A stretch of DNA of 64,000 bases from an uncultured Granulosicoccaceae bacterium (GCA_937965695.1 CALCKW010000021.1:1-64000), one strand, 5' to 3'; counted from the first letter of the stretch, positions 11,701 to 19,164 are shown. Made by a program: numbers and translations. Notes: a model not told the origin generated them from the letters alone.

Positions 11701-13964
11701 AGCGCGTAGTTGACTACATCGCCTACTTTGACCAGAGCACCAAAAGGCGTATGGCTGCTAGATACCTTATCTATTCTTGCGTATTCAGTTTGAAAAATTT
11801 TGACGGCGTCTGAGGCTTTGCCCAATCCGTTAGTAAAAATGGCGGGTTCGTTCGTTTGCCATAACATCTGATGGATTGCCATACTTCCATTGGTGTCATC
11901 ACCTGCAACATAGCTACTACCGAGAGCAGTGCCCCCAGGGTTATCCGTACCCGAGAACGTATATTCAGCGTTAGCTTGCTGAGGAATGTAAACTAGAACT
12001 CTTCCACCAGCGGGAAAGTAGTCGTAACTGCCTCTTACCCTCGACACTTTTTGAAGACCATTTGGGCCTTCAGCAGCGAGTAGATCGTCGATGCTGCCAT
12101 ACCACGTAGCGTCAGTGTCAGCGCAAGCGCTATCAGATTGGCCAGAAAGAGAAGTACTTGGGCGTGAGTATTCTGAATTAATAGAGTTGTAGTCACTCCA
12201 CGTTCCCTCGGCAGATATATCATTGCCGCCAACTCCTAGTTCCCATTCCATTGGAAATACAGGTCCGGACAAGGTTCTAACAAAAATACCGGTTTCAGGG
12301 TCCTTAATGTTAGCGGCGGAGGACGTGTATGACGTGCTTCTGGTGTCAAAAAGAGTCAGTCTTGTGTTATCTATTCGATCGCATATGTATCCGCCGGCTA
12401 GTGCGCCGGTGCTTAGATTTCGAGCTGATAGGCGTGCTGCAAACACTTGATTTGGAGCTATCTGATTTACATGTGAATCGCCAGTAATAGAGGGATCGCG
12501 TACAGCGTAGTCGAGTCCATTTGGGTTTGACCAAACTGCAGGGCCGTGAATTTCGTACATGCTGCCAGAAGTCGTTCTTCGGGCGCTGACAGTGCTCGCA
12601 TTGTCCGTATTGTCGGGCTCTACATTCGCTTGTCCGGTAACGGATTGCCCAGAAATACTGGCATTTAAAGTAAAACGTTCTGTAGTGTTTTGGGCAACGT
12701 CTGTAACAGGCGCCCAAATTAGTGTTGATTTGTTGGCTACCCACCATTCATTTGAGCTGTCGTTTGCATTGGATGGATTGACTAAGTTCGACGCTGCTGG
12801 ATTAATGCCTCGCTTGGTGGGCCAGAAATCAAGATTGAAATCTGTTCCAGCGGTGTGGAGAACAGCCGACTGAGTGACGTTGTCTTTTGAGGTTATGTAA
12901 CAGTCGCCACCGTTCTGAACTTCATAGTCGCGACCTAGGCCAAGTTTTCCCCAGTCGTTCGGTCGATGATAACGGTTGTCAAAAACATTTCCAATAACTC
13001 TTAACTCATTGTACCAATTGCCACATCCATTATGGGCTTTGCTTCCTATAGCGGAAAAATTAGCGGTAACGTAACCCGGGTTTTGCATGTCCCAATCAAC
13101 AATCTGGGCATTAGGGAAGTCTGAGTCTGAAAAATCCAAATCAAAATCGAAAGAAGGTTCCAGTGCTTCTAAGCCTTTCTTTGAACCTAATGCATGGACA
13201 CCTAGACTCCAGCTAAAGACAAAACCGTCTTCTCCCGCAGGCCCGCTGGCGGGAAGATAGGTACCACCACGAAAATATTCCAGTTTTAAATTCCAACGTG
13301 GTTCTGATTTAATTTCCAGTGTAGGTAAACCGTAGAAAACTTCGGGGCCAATCGTGCCAGAGAGAATTTGAGGTGTGTTGTTAGTGCCTGTTTCTTGGGA
13401 CTCAAAAGATATTTCTGGCATGCTCAGCGTAGTCCCGTTTGGAGCCGAGCCTGCAATACGGTAACGGAAGTCGAGATTATTTCCATTGCTCGGAGAAGGT
13501 TGAGCACAGAACAATGCCTGCCCATCAACGCTGACACCTGATACACCTGTGGCTGGTGGGTCATTTACCGCTACTTGGCTGATGTTGATGCACGATGTAG
13601 GAATGTCTATGACATCGAAAAATCCGATTTTATGTAGCGTAGCACCCGTATAGTTGCCGGGCAGAGTGAAGCTGCCGGATCTGAGTGTGATGCGCGCATC
13701 GGTATCTGAACCATTGACTGTCGTGAAGCCGACTCTATAAGCCACAGAGTCATGTGTTCGCACGTTTTCATCACCGGCAGACGGATCGATGAGGTCAAAC
13801 GGCGCGGAGCCGGAACTCATCATTCCCGCCACCCAGCCACCTGCGCTCGTGTTCAGCTCACCGTAAGCGTGAGGGCTCAGCGCGAATGTCGCAAATGCGG
13901 CCAATTTGCAAATATTCTTTATAAGACGCTTTAATACCACGTGTGGCTTGATGTCTACTTTCAT
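2778..13964 (-). CDS. Giant surface protein: DUF11 and SdrD/CnaB-like repeats with a C-terminal barrel-like domain
   Basis: 3,728 residues in a single open frame. A long signal peptide (LAAFATFALSPHAYG) is followed by a large N-terminal region of unknown family. DUF11-type repeats, with phrases such as ISKTATPDTTEVGSDINFEI, lie near 1115 and 1256. About seven SdrD-B/CnaB-like modules follow at roughly 1396, 1505, 1645, 1750, 1888, 1996 and 2123, each opening like VSGKVFYDGDSNGVFDG with Asp-rich calcium-type loops. Another DUF11 unit lies near 2388 and one more prealbumin-like module near 2525. From about 2850 to the end, alternating strands such as WLSLGYNWGGF and GWYIRLRYKF look like an outer-membrane beta-barrel. 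Many cell-wall CnaB proteins carry a sortase signal; this one has none. It is probably an adhesin or stalk protein. No strong Shine-Dalgarno precedes the start. Confidence 0.88.
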   Translation of the reverse strand: MKVDIKPHVVLKRLIKNICKLAAFATFALSPHAYGELNTSAGGWVAGMMSSGSAPFDLIDPSAGDENVRTHDSVAYRVGFTTVNGSDTDARITLRSGSFTLPGNYTGATLHKIGFFDVIDIPTSCINISQVAVNDPPATGVSGVSVDGQALFCAQPSPSNGNNLDFRYRIAGSAPNGTTLSMPEISFESQETGTNNTPQILSGTIGPEVFYGLPTLEIKSEPRWNLKLEYFRGGTYLPASGPAGEDGFVFSWSLGVHALGSKKGLEALEPSFDFDLDFSDSDFPNAQIVDWDMQNPGYVTANFSAIGSKAHNGCGNWYNELRVIGNVFDNRYHRPNDWGKLGLGRDYEVQNGGDCYITSKDNVTQSAVLHTAGTDFNLDFWPTKRGINPAASNLVNPSNANDSSNEWWVANKSTLIWAPVTDVAQNTTERFTLNASISGQSVTGQANVEPDNTDNASTVSARRTTSGSMYEIHGPAVWSNPNGLDYAVRDPSITGDSHVNQIAPNQVFAARLSARNLSTGALAGGYICDRIDNTRLTLFDTRSTSYTSSAANIKDPETGIFVRTLSGPVFPMEWELGVGGNDISAEGTWSDYNSINSEYSRPSTSLSGQSDSACADTDATWYGSIDDLLAAEGPNGLQKVSRVRGSYDYFPAGGRVLVYIPQQANAEYTFSGTDNPGGTALGSSYVAGDDTNGSMAIHQMLWQTNEPAIFTNGLGKASDAVKIFQTEYARIDKVSSSHTPFGALVKVGDVVNYALTTNLSTSGSTHQSDVEIWDVLPNHISYLSGTSKFGGAPLPDPICSANGLPTDLFPGADGEAAGNIAAGFKACVWSLNNQQVTKASIGHVSANLPTLEYQALVASDIPSGTQILNSAAVTSQNNLLPMPFYAGSENGFSCSPNKACSFGTWLLNAQATPGIVLNKQVSGAGASLNGTLTYTLSYGAIGQALANVRIIDIFPHDGDFRLPSSGFSGSLKLAQAVSPPVADVSINASGDSNFIALYTVKPAALIDSDPYSVSHTLSDNSSNSTNSTNWCTEAQFSTANCPSNVGDSTAIMLLPDGANGTSASIAEGSTYRVNLNFQSLGNNLGDVYSNNFGADSPSLTARRPSSNTVTSTVTAPDLIISKTATPDTTEVGSDINFEIIVKNNNNTSTSPIYANPPSVIRVVDTLPSELSLVTVNSAAIDWDCSATSGQTVDCTYTGAHPIVSGAAIGAPIEVTATLNSALADNTWVENSATVSLSGVTEADSSNNTDNAWVLAKRPVDLSLVKTASKTSAAQTEAISYSIAVTLETDGGRATAGPVIVSDSLPAGLSFSNGSDVTGTDWDCTASSAPSNISCTYSGTYPVDPGTQLGADIVVNTTVDSSAAVGPLTNTATVSLSGESNTANNSDTASFNVIEALANVSGKVFYDGDSNGVFDGPETGIPAVSLTLCSSSESPCSAGNTLSTTSSDNTGSYVFNDVGLGNFYVVQSQPFGFGSSTDNIVTISRAGNTPVIDVDFGETLGIISGFVYADMNHDGNRSASGENGLGTAIDVVLTGTTVDPTSGLDVPLERRVSADESSGAYTIENIPAPKAGTYYTLVQEPGSVTGFSNAGTTVGTLNATGSGATEGTANSANSRIDGLSFTPAVSPALAPTINGQDYNFGELPQAGISGRVFLDVDRDATNSSSDTGIADVTVVLCRVNEPTCSLANTAASTQSAPDGGYLFNNIPAGNYFVQQLQPASYGSTTANSVPVTRNGDTAVANINFGERGAAIAGQVFVDQDRSGDRNSTDHDYNQGTATVTLSGTDADGNAVNLTQVVSATGQYLFDNLPAPGSSGYGLELNASTVTDPYYAAAAHPGALSHPDGTIGPQANATDLTISGVLWNVNTAESTDLVATGVGYDFSVMSGVSISGLVLRDTNANGTGNNSTDTSDVPQEGVTLTLCSTNNNPCPSSDFVESVSTSSDGSYQFSDVKPGSYWVVESQPATLGNGPGASDIIPLNVGTAAIADINFLDRAATLNGTVFRDNNADGINDNEPGLESVTITLSGTDKDGNSVSRTAQTDANGDYYFTDLPAPNAAGYTLTESNEPASTKDGNAIPGTTTDALGSGTGTTGTPTNADTISAIALSPGGSGQDFDFAELPATASVSGSVWRDRDSDRNYSSAENAVPGWLVQLLHIDPIDGGTTVVAEQVTGNDGKYQFTGQIPGDYQIVFRAPATGADGERLVWGTPVNGETGTPVANSNADIGDGIIRRITLRADEEITQQSLPLDPSGVVYDSVERVPVPGAIVTLNGPAGYDPSIHLLGGTALASQTTANTGEYQFLLLASAPPGVYSLTVVPPAGYSAVSSIILPEPGIFTPPNVATDLVAMVPSELAPAHGEPTTYYTSFNLTPGLSSGVVHNHLPIDPDEVPVLFVSKQADRSEVELGDSLKYTVRLHNRGSAPAPALSIEDMMPLGFKYIEGTAKFSVANSEARSLVDPIGKPGPALFFVIPGSLAAGEALQLTYRARVGVGADRGDGINRATGVTGALRSAEAQARVTVTGGVLGHEACLAGRIFVDCNNNHIQDSEELGIPGVRLYAEDGRYLISDVEGKYGSCDFTPQTHVLKVDRMTLPRGSRLTTSSSRNVGDANSLFVDLKNGELHRADFIEGSCSSMVLEQVRARRSNGEVIQSQIEANAGPTLSQRSNTYGVNRGTVSANQTIVRDRPLQGSDYPLADSQDQPQSVQRIQQGVDFAAPNQGDSNRDLSATDLNWNDKDLSKVKIQTSKDSESADGLSAVEIDVQLQDADGQLLQGRQLVTLIANGGHLWLPGNDSNEHGMRTADLDPNAPGMQAWARDGRIKVQLLSPDQPKTVTVQAFAGNYHSSRQVEFLPALREWIAAGLVEGIVRLNDKSGLRAGTGEHGLFERELQQWQQSFNNDRGSAAARVAFFVKGTVRGKYLLTASYDSEKNDRARILQEIKPEQLYPVFGDASVKGFEAQSSGKLFVRLSRDTHYLLYGDFQSENGSADLGANNRTLTGARLHLEGETGLIDVYAANDTLRQRVEELTPNGTSGPYGISGLAVENTERVELITRDRSGRAQIIERRPLTRLVDYSFDAFSGRMLFKEPVSRTNGDGNPQTIRISYEQDSGGSSNLATGLRAELQVNDWIRIGTSYSYNQLDVISEDQLSELASADFALAITEWLNVSAELAQSTTLRADDSRERRGSAAKVEITTGSRLGTWSAALHAVQSDVDFRNSNASAEAGRGEIALRLKAAISENFSVNANVQRSTNEITDAKIDSVYLGLKLRPREGLAVSAGIRHLKDNGRGLINSAEIDNNGSVFNGTGLSNAGAGLFNGTETIVGTDDGNALETTTLLLGADWMATDKLTLGVEAENSVAGDNTWRASATAGWKLNDTQTLQARYETQTGLGSDIDRRQKSRAFVFGLTRNFDEDGSQFSELRLRDSINGREAHLAYGIRNGFDLGSGLRGIASVEQVAILNGDGRTATSGALGVSNSTGELWKGSARVEGRRLHDNSATPENNQADSWLANLSIARKLSDSWTALAKVTQLNSNDKSQDGKQSQQRIQMGAAYRPVDNNRVAVLAKLERRRERNSELATAESRDLWVASVNSNWHPTRAWWLGARLASKDVDESLEGAQDRYRASLAGVRAIYDVTERMDVGLLGSYRYSPDGHTRDWATGIEMGYSVQSNLWLSLGYNWGGFSDRDLSGSDYTERGWYIRLRYKFDEDLFNGSAPSVNRTRSRSTNSQEDTQ

Positions 13965-14479
13965 TTTTCAATTGCTTTGTCAGCTAAATGGTCACGAGAA
14001 ATTTGCTTTCGGCGTTGCATTTTTTGCAGGCGTCAAAAAGCCATCCGTTTTCATTGAAAACGGAGCTCACGTTAGCGAAGTAGCAAAGAGTGATCCTCGA
14101 CTGTAATTGTTAAAAAAAGATCACATTGAAAAGCTGATAGCCAGTTTGCGGGTCTGTTTGTCTAAGCGAAGGCGGGGATTTAATCGGCCCTTTGCATGGT
14201 ATGGCGAAAAGCTTGCTGGTTTTAGTGGCAATTGCACTGATATTATCAAAACTGCGTAACTTCAGACCAAGTCATGCTCGCGCAGTCGACGCACTAAATT
14301 CAGCTCCGCCGGGTTGCAACCCTAGCCAAAGTCACCACATTTGCCGTCGATTTGAGCCTTGCTTTGTCCAAATTTTACAGGTCAACATCTGCGACCAGAC
14401 TAAATCTGACGTAACCAAGACCTACTCAGCGGGAGTGAGACTATCTGTCGTGTCAGATTATTAGCGAGCAGTTAGCGGA
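13965..14479. other. 515-bp intergenic region between the giant gene and the amidase
   Basis: No convincing gene. It must hold the promoter of the leftward giant gene and the end of the leftward amidase transcript. The one clear structure is a perfect palindrome at 14045-14063. A rightward 90-codon frame at 14192-14464 was rejected as a gene. Confidence 0.6.
14045..14063. promoter_or_regulatory. Perfect inverted repeat upstream of the giant surface gene
   Basis: CCGTTTTC-ATT-GAAAACGG: two 8-base arms around a three-base centre, about 80 bp upstream of the giant gene's start. It has no T-run on either strand, so an operator is more likely than a terminator. The binding protein is unknown. Confidence 0.5.
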
Positions 14480-15847
14480 TTATCTGCCTAACATTTTTTC
14501 GATAGCTTGTGCCGCGACAAATAGTCGTTGATCTTCGCTGTTAGCCTGACACAAGCTGAAGCCTATAGCAGGCTCATCACCTCGTTGGCATGGAATAGAA
14601 ATAGCGCACCCGTCGACAAAGTTGGTCAAGCTGGTGTTGCGCAGTGCGCGACCGTTCGTTGCAGCAAACACGTCCAAATCATATTGCAAGGGCGCCAACA
14701 ACGGGGGCAAATCGGCAGTGGTGGGCATGAGCAGTGCGTCATATATTTTCATGCGCTGAGTGAACGATAAAATTGCCTTTTTTCGCTTAGCTAGATTGGC
14801 GTTTTGTGTGTCATCACTGATGTTTTTTCCATTGCTCACCCGCATCGCAACAAAGGGATCGAACATCTCTCGATGTGTTTCTAATCGTTCGCGATGAATT
14901 TCCCAAGCCTGACGGGAGGCCATCGGTGCACTACGAAACACATCACCCGCTGTTTCGAACTCTGGGACATCAATGTAGTCCACGGCTGCGCCGCTTGATT
15001 CAAGCAATTTTAGGGTGCGATTGAATGCTGCCTCGACCATTGGATTGAGATCGCTAAGTGCCAAACCTGTTGGTACTGCAAAACTCAATTCAGCTAATTC
15101 GATGACCGGCAAACTACTTTGGTCTTGACCAGCCATCATTTGGAATACGCTATGGCAGCAAGATACACGGTGTGTAAATGGGCCAGGTGCGTCAAACAAC
15201 TCAGACAGTGGAAATGCACCGTCTCCAGGCAAAGAAGACTGCGTTGGTTTATAGCCTACGACGCCATTCCAGGCGGCGGGAATTCGACAGCTGCCCGCTG
15301 TGTCTGTTCCTAGAGAGACGGGCACCATGCCTGCGGCAATACTGACACCGGCGCCGCTGGATGACCCCCCGGGAGCGCAGGCCGTATCACCGGCTGTTCC
15401 CCAAGCAGGGGGAGTTCCATAATGAGGGTTGAGACCAAGCCCCGAGAACGCGAATTCTGTCATATTGGTTTTGCCGATTAAGATCATGCCAGCGTCGACT
15501 AATCGTTGTACTACGGAAGCGTGTTGTTTTGCTGGAGCTGCATTTTTTAATACTATTGAGCCAGCTGTTGTTACTTCACCCGCCACGTCGAACAAATCTT
15601 TTGCCGCGAATGGTATTCCCGAGAAGGCTGGCAGATTGGTGCCCAAAGAACGCGCGCGGTCTATCTCGTCGGCCTTTGCCAGCGCTTGATCACTGTAAAG
15701 CACTAAAAAAACGGGACGTTCAGGGTCATTTACAGCGGCAATGCGGGTTAGCGCTGCCTCCACCAAACTGCGCGCGGTGCACTGGCCATTAGCTAATAAA
15801 TGGCTAAGTTCGGTCAAAGGTCGGGTTAGATTGTGCGGCACGAGCAT
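14480..15847 (-). CDS. Amidase (amidase signature family)
   Basis: 455 residues. The Ser-cisSer-Lys catalytic triad is visible: K83 in FAAKDLFDV, S162 in the GGSSSGAG glycine-serine loop, and S186 in DTAGSCRIPA. These enzymes hydrolyse amides to carboxylate and ammonia; related members include GatA and allophanate hydrolase. No GatB or GatC partner is nearby. It is divergent from a nitrile hydratase operon 117 bp away, so it probably takes the amide made by that enzyme to the acid. The substrate range cannot be read from sequence. Length is normal for a single-domain member. Confidence 0.9.
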   Translation of the reverse strand: MLVPHNLTRPLTELSHLLANGQCTARSLVEAALTRIAAVNDPERPVFLVLYSDQALAKADEIDRARSLGTNLPAFSGIPFAAKDLFDVAGEVTTAGSIVLKNAAPAKQHASVVQRLVDAGMILIGKTNMTEFAFSGLGLNPHYGTPPAWGTAGDTACAPGGSSSGAGVSIAAGMVPVSLGTDTAGSCRIPAAWNGVVGYKPTQSSLPGDGAFPLSELFDAPGPFTHRVSCCHSVFQMMAGQDQSSLPVIELAELSFAVPTGLALSDLNPMVEAAFNRTLKLLESSGAAVDYIDVPEFETAGDVFRSAPMASRQAWEIHRERLETHREMFDPFVAMRVSNGKNISDDTQNANLAKRKKAILSFTQRMKIYDALLMPTTADLPPLLAPLQYDLDVFAATNGRALRNTSLTNFVDGCAISIPCQRGDEPAIGFSLCQANSEDQRLFVAAQAIEKMLGR

Positions 15848-15964
15848 CTCCTGTCGACTAAGGGCGGCGGTTTTTGCTAAAAAACAGACTATTTATTGTA
15901 ATAGTAGGTAGTCGAGTAGCGTCCGGCGCGGTATCTTGGGCACAGGCTATCAGAGGCAGTACCC

Positions 15965-16600
15965 ATGAGTGAAGAGCACTCCCACGATCATGAGCATTCC
16001 CACCTCGATGAAACCGCTATTCGGGTTCGAGCCTTAGAAACGTTGTTGACAGAAAAGGGTTATGTTGAGCCGGGCGCGCTAGATGTTTTTATTGACACTT
16101 ATGAGAACCAAGTCGGGCCCCGCAATGGTGCCCAAGTTGTTGCTCGTTCCTGGGTCGATATGGACTACAAAAAACGTTTGGCAGAAGACGCCAGCGCTGC
16201 AATAGCTGAATTTGGATTTACCGGCCGACAAGGCGAGCACATGGTAGCTGTGTTCAACACACCTGATACACACAATATGGTCGTGTGTACTTTGTGCTCT
16301 TGCTACCCGTGGCCAGTGTTGGGCTTACCTCCCGCTTGGTACAAGTCAGCGCCTTATCGTTCCCGTGTTGTTGTGGATCCCAAGGGAGTGCTAAAAGAAT
16401 TCAATGTTGATCTGCCGGAGTCGGTGGAAATAAAAGTTTGGGATTCCACTGCTGAAATCCGATATTTGGTTGTGCCAGAACAACCAGAAGGTACTGAGAA
16501 CTTTACCGAAGAGCAGCTGGTCGAGCTGGTTAACCGTAATTCAATGATAGGTACTGGCTTAGCCAGTCCTGCTACAGATGTTGAAGGAGCTGGCTCTTGA
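15965..16600 (+). CDS. nthA: Nitrile hydratase alpha subunit, cobalt type
   Basis: 211 residues. The metal-binding claw is at 107-114, VCTLCSCY, with ligands C108, C111, S112 and C113. Thr between the first two cysteines and Tyr after the last is the cobalt-type pattern (iron enzymes have Ser and Thr). The conserved [21 protein letters not shown] follows. It hydrates nitriles to amides as an alpha/beta oligomer in the cytoplasm. The N terminus is unusually histidine-rich, HSHDHEHSH, with His at 5, 7, 9, 11 and 13. It overlaps the beta gene by four bases (ATGA). A thiocyanate hydrolase gamma subunit is an alternative, but the gene order fits nitrile hydratase. Confidence 0.95.
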   Translation: MSEEHSHDHEHSHLDETAIRVRALETLLTEKGYVEPGALDVFIDTYENQVGPRNGAQVVARSWVDMDYKKRLAEDASAAIAEFGFTGRQGEHMVAVFNTPDTHNMVVCTLCSCYPWPVLGLPPAWYKSAPYRSRVVVDPKGVLKEFNVDLPESVEIKVWDSTAEIRYLVVPEQPEGTENFTEEQLVELVNRNSMIGTGLASPATDVEGAGS

Positions 16601-17253
16601 ATGGCGCTCAAGATTTAGGCGGGATGCAGGCGTTTGGGCCTGTCGTAGAAGAACACGATGAGCCGCTATTTCATCATCCTTGGGAGCGGCGGGTATTTGC
16701 ATTGACGCTGGCGATGGGGGCGAGTGGAGCTTGGAACTTGGATGAATCTCGATCTTCTCGAGAGTCTCTTCCCCCGCATTTTTATCTCAGTGCCGGCTAT
16801 TATCGAATTTGGTTTGCGGCTATGCAGGCCCTGATGCTAGAAAAAGAATTGATCAGTGAGGATGAATTAAAAGCAGGGCATTCTCTGCGACCCGCAAAGC
16901 AACTACCTCGACTGGCAAAGGCCGCGTTGATACCTGCAGCGTTGGCGGCCGGTTCTCCAGTGACTCGACGAGCTACAGCACCCGCAAAGTTTGTTTTAGG
17001 GCAACAAGTGCGCGTCTTTCGCAATACCCCCTCAGCACACACGCGAGTCCCACGGTATATTCGGGGTTGTGTCGGTGTGATAGACAGAGTGCACGGCTGC
17101 CACGTGTTTGCCGACAGCCATGCGCGCGGTGATGGTGAAGACCCGCATTGGTTATACAATGTGCGTTTCGAAGCGAGTGAACTTTGGGGTGAGAGCGCTC
17201 AAAAAAGTTCAGTCCACGTTGATTGTTGGGAGCCTTACCTTGAGCCAGTCTGA
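16597..17253 (+). CDS. nthB: Nitrile hydratase beta subunit
   Basis: 218 residues covering the full beta-subunit fold. The N-terminal helical part reads [20 protein letters not shown]. The C-terminal SH3-like barrel holds [35 protein letters not shown] and [13 protein letters not shown], and ends in [10 protein letters not shown]. The GATE-like sequence PRYIRG contributes conserved contacts at the active-site interface in this family. Translation is coupled to the alpha gene by ATGA. The accessory gene starts two bases after the stop. Confidence 0.95.
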   Translation: MNGAQDLGGMQAFGPVVEEHDEPLFHHPWERRVFALTLAMGASGAWNLDESRSSRESLPPHFYLSAGYYRIWFAAMQALMLEKELISEDELKAGHSLRPAKQLPRLAKAALIPAALAAGSPVTRRATAPAKFVLGQQVRVFRNTPSAHTRVPRYIRGCVGVIDRVHGCHVFADSHARGDGEDPHWLYNVRFEASELWGESAQKSSVHVDCWEPYLEPV

Positions 17254-17254
17254 T

Positions 17255-17671
17255 ATGAGCCATCTGAGAAGAGCAGAAGCTGAGGCTTTGCAAAAGCTGC
17301 CGGCCATTCCGCGCGACGAAACTGGGCCTGTGTTTGCAGAGCCTTGGCAGGCGCAGGTGTTTGCAATGACATTGGCACTGTATGAACGTGGGTTATTTTC
17401 ATGGCCAGAATGGGCAGAACATCTCACAGCCGCTATCAACGAGGCGCAGTTAGCGGGCGACCCGGATTGCGGGGACAGCTATTATCTCCATTGGTTAAAT
17501 GCGCTGGAAAACATCCTTCAAAGCAAGCAGATTGTGCTGGGTGATCAGCTGCACATTGTGCAACACGCTTGGGCTGAAGCGGCTGATAGTACCCCGCACG
17601 GTCAGGCTATAGAGTTGTCCGCGCAGCAGCGAGCTGCGTTAGTGGTTAACAGTTCCAGTCGCATTGGCTAA
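17255..17671 (+). CDS. Nitrile hydratase accessory (activator) protein
   Basis: 138 residues from the ATG at 17255. It resembles the N-terminal half of the beta subunit: FAEPWQAQVFAMTLALYERG against [17 protein letters not shown]. Small beta-like proteins of this kind act as self-subunit-swapping chaperones that load cobalt into the alpha subunit. A longer frame starts at 17108, but that part lies inside nthB, and the ATG right after the nthB stop gives the normal size. SYYLHWLNALENIL matches the beta-subunit helix [17 protein letters not shown]. It completes an alpha-beta-activator operon. Confidence 0.88.
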   Translation: MSHLRRAEAEALQKLPAIPRDETGPVFAEPWQAQVFAMTLALYERGLFSWPEWAEHLTAAINEAQLAGDPDCGDSYYLHWLNALENILQSKQIVLGDQLHIVQHAWAEAADSTPHGQAIELSAQQRAALVVNSSSRIG

Positions 17672-17680
17672 CAGCTAACA

Positions 17681-17706
17681 ATTGCCCCATTTAATTGCCC
17701 CATTTA
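17681..17706. repeat. 13-bp perfect tandem repeat
   Basis: ATTGCCCCATTTA occurs twice head to tail, between the end of the nitrile hydratase operon and deoB. The spacing suits either a binding site or recent slippage. No function is assigned. Confidence 0.85.
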
Positions 17707-17919
17707 ATAGACTCTGAATGCATTGATACGGATACCGTGACCACCTATTGTGTTGGGTCACACGCTTTTTTTTGAACAGCAGGCGTTGATCTGAGCAAAT
17801 AAGGCGGGTAGTAACAAGTTGATAACACTCTTGAAATAGATGTTGTGATATCGTCGGCACCCAATCTTTTGGCTGAATTGGCCGATAGAAAGTTAAGACT
17901 GAATGACAAAGGAATCGCT

Positions 17920-19164
17920 GTGCCTAACACTGCAGAAAAACGCCGAGTCGTCTTGCTCGTGATGGACTCCGTCGGCATAGGTGGTGCACCAGATGCGGCC
18001 GCTTTTGGTGACGAAGGCTCCTGCACTGTTGGTCATATCGCTGAAGCCTGTGCCGCTGGTCAAGCCGATCAGGGGCGATCAGGGCCATTGCACCTGCCAA
18101 ATTTGGCAGCTCTAGGCATGCAAGCCGCATTAGAGCAGGCTTGGGGGCGTCCCTCACCGCTGATGGCAGATGGCTCTCAAACGATAGTGGGAATGTGGGG
18201 TTCTGCGATTGAGCTGAGCAGTGGGAAGGACACACCGAGCGGACATTGGGAGTTAGCGGGCTTGCCTGTCAATGACGATTGGGGCGTATTTCCTGAAAAA
18301 ACTAATTGCTTTCCCCCTGAATTGTTAGCTGAAATCTGCAAAAGGGCCGAACTTCCCGGTGTGCTTGGCAATTGTCACTCTGCAGGCACAGAGGTGTTGG
18401 AATCTGACGGTGAACGCTCCCACGCAGAACAAATGCCAATTGTTTACACCAGCACCGATAGCGTTTTTCAAATCGCCGCCCACGAAGAATCTTTTGGTTT
18501 AGACCGCTTATACAAGTTGTGTGAAATCACGCGTGAGCTGGTCGATGACTATCATGTCGGCCGCGTCATTGCTCGCCCGTTTTTAGGCACTGACCACACT
18601 AATTTTAAACGGACTCATAACCGTCGGGACTATGCTGTGCCACCCAACGGTCCAATCTTGTTTGATCGAGTTGTCGATGCAGGCGGCAAAGTAACTGCCA
18701 TTGGAAAAATCTCTGATATTTATTCAGGGCAAAGTGTGGGTGAAAAAGTCAAAGCCAGTGAGCTTAGTGGCTTAATGGCCGCAACACATAAAGCTTTAGA
18801 TGCCACACAGAACGCTCAAACGCCGCAATTGATTATGACCAATTTGGTGGATTTTGATCAAGAATATGGCCACCGTCGCGATGTTCCGGGCTACGCGCGT
18901 GAGCTTGAAGCCTTCGATGCACTCATACCAGAACTTATGCGGCAGCTCGGGCCAGAAGATCTATTAGTTATAACGGCTGACCATGGCTGTGATCCCAGCT
19001 GGCAAGGTACCGACCATACCCGCGAGCAAATTCCCGTGTTGTGTTGGAGCAAAGGGTGCAAAAGCCGAAGTCTTGGCGTTCGCGATAGCTTTGCAGATGT
19101 TGGACAGAGTGTCGCCAGCTGGTTGGGAGCACCCGCCTTACCGTATGGCCAAAGTTTTATCTGA
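17920..19164 (+). CDS. deoB: Phosphopentomutase
   Basis: 414 residues. It interconverts (deoxy)ribose-1-phosphate and -5-phosphate, feeding sugars from nucleoside cleavage into central metabolism. Alkaline-phosphatase-superfamily metal sites are clear: VVLLVMDSVGIGGAPDA near the start, then ITADHGCDPSWQGTDHTRE near the end with the His and Asp ligands. The mobile-domain sequence GHWELAGLP is also present. I chose the GTG at 17920 because AAAGGA lies six bases upstream and the protein then begins like other DeoB proteins. An in-frame GTG at 17845 would add 25 unconserved residues. It heads a run of nucleoside transport and deamination genes. Confidence 0.95.
   Translation: MPNTAEKRRVVLLVMDSVGIGGAPDAAAFGDEGSCTVGHIAEACAAGQADQGRSGPLHLPNLAALGMQAALEQAWGRPSPLMADGSQTIVGMWGSAIELSSGKDTPSGHWELAGLPVNDDWGVFPEKTNCFPPELLAEICKRAELPGVLGNCHSAGTEVLESDGERSHAEQMPIVYTSTDSVFQIAAHEESFGLDRLYKLCEITRELVDDYHVGRVIARPFLGTDHTNFKRTHNRRDYAVPPNGPILFDRVVDAGGKVTAIGKISDIYSGQSVGEKVKASELSGLMAATHKALDATQNAQTPQLIMTNLVDFDQEYGHRRDVPGYARELEAFDALIPELMRQLGPEDLLVITADHGCDPSWQGTDHTREQIPVLCWSKGCKSRSLGVRDSFADVGQSVASWLGAPALPYGQSFI

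Noticed and set aside
12367-12747. 126-codon leftward frame inside the giant gene region
   Set aside because: Same strand but a different frame from the long open reading frame; composition is Arg/Ser-rich nonsense typical of a shadow.
14192-14464. Rightward 90-codon frame with a hydrophobic start between the giant gene and the amidase
   Set aside because: It begins at TTG or a later ATG without a ribosome site, the body is low in pattern and Cys-scattered, and no family is recognisable.
17108-17254. N-terminal extension of the nitrile hydratase accessory protein
   Set aside because: It lies inside nthB; the ATG at 17255 right after the nthB stop gives the normal family size.
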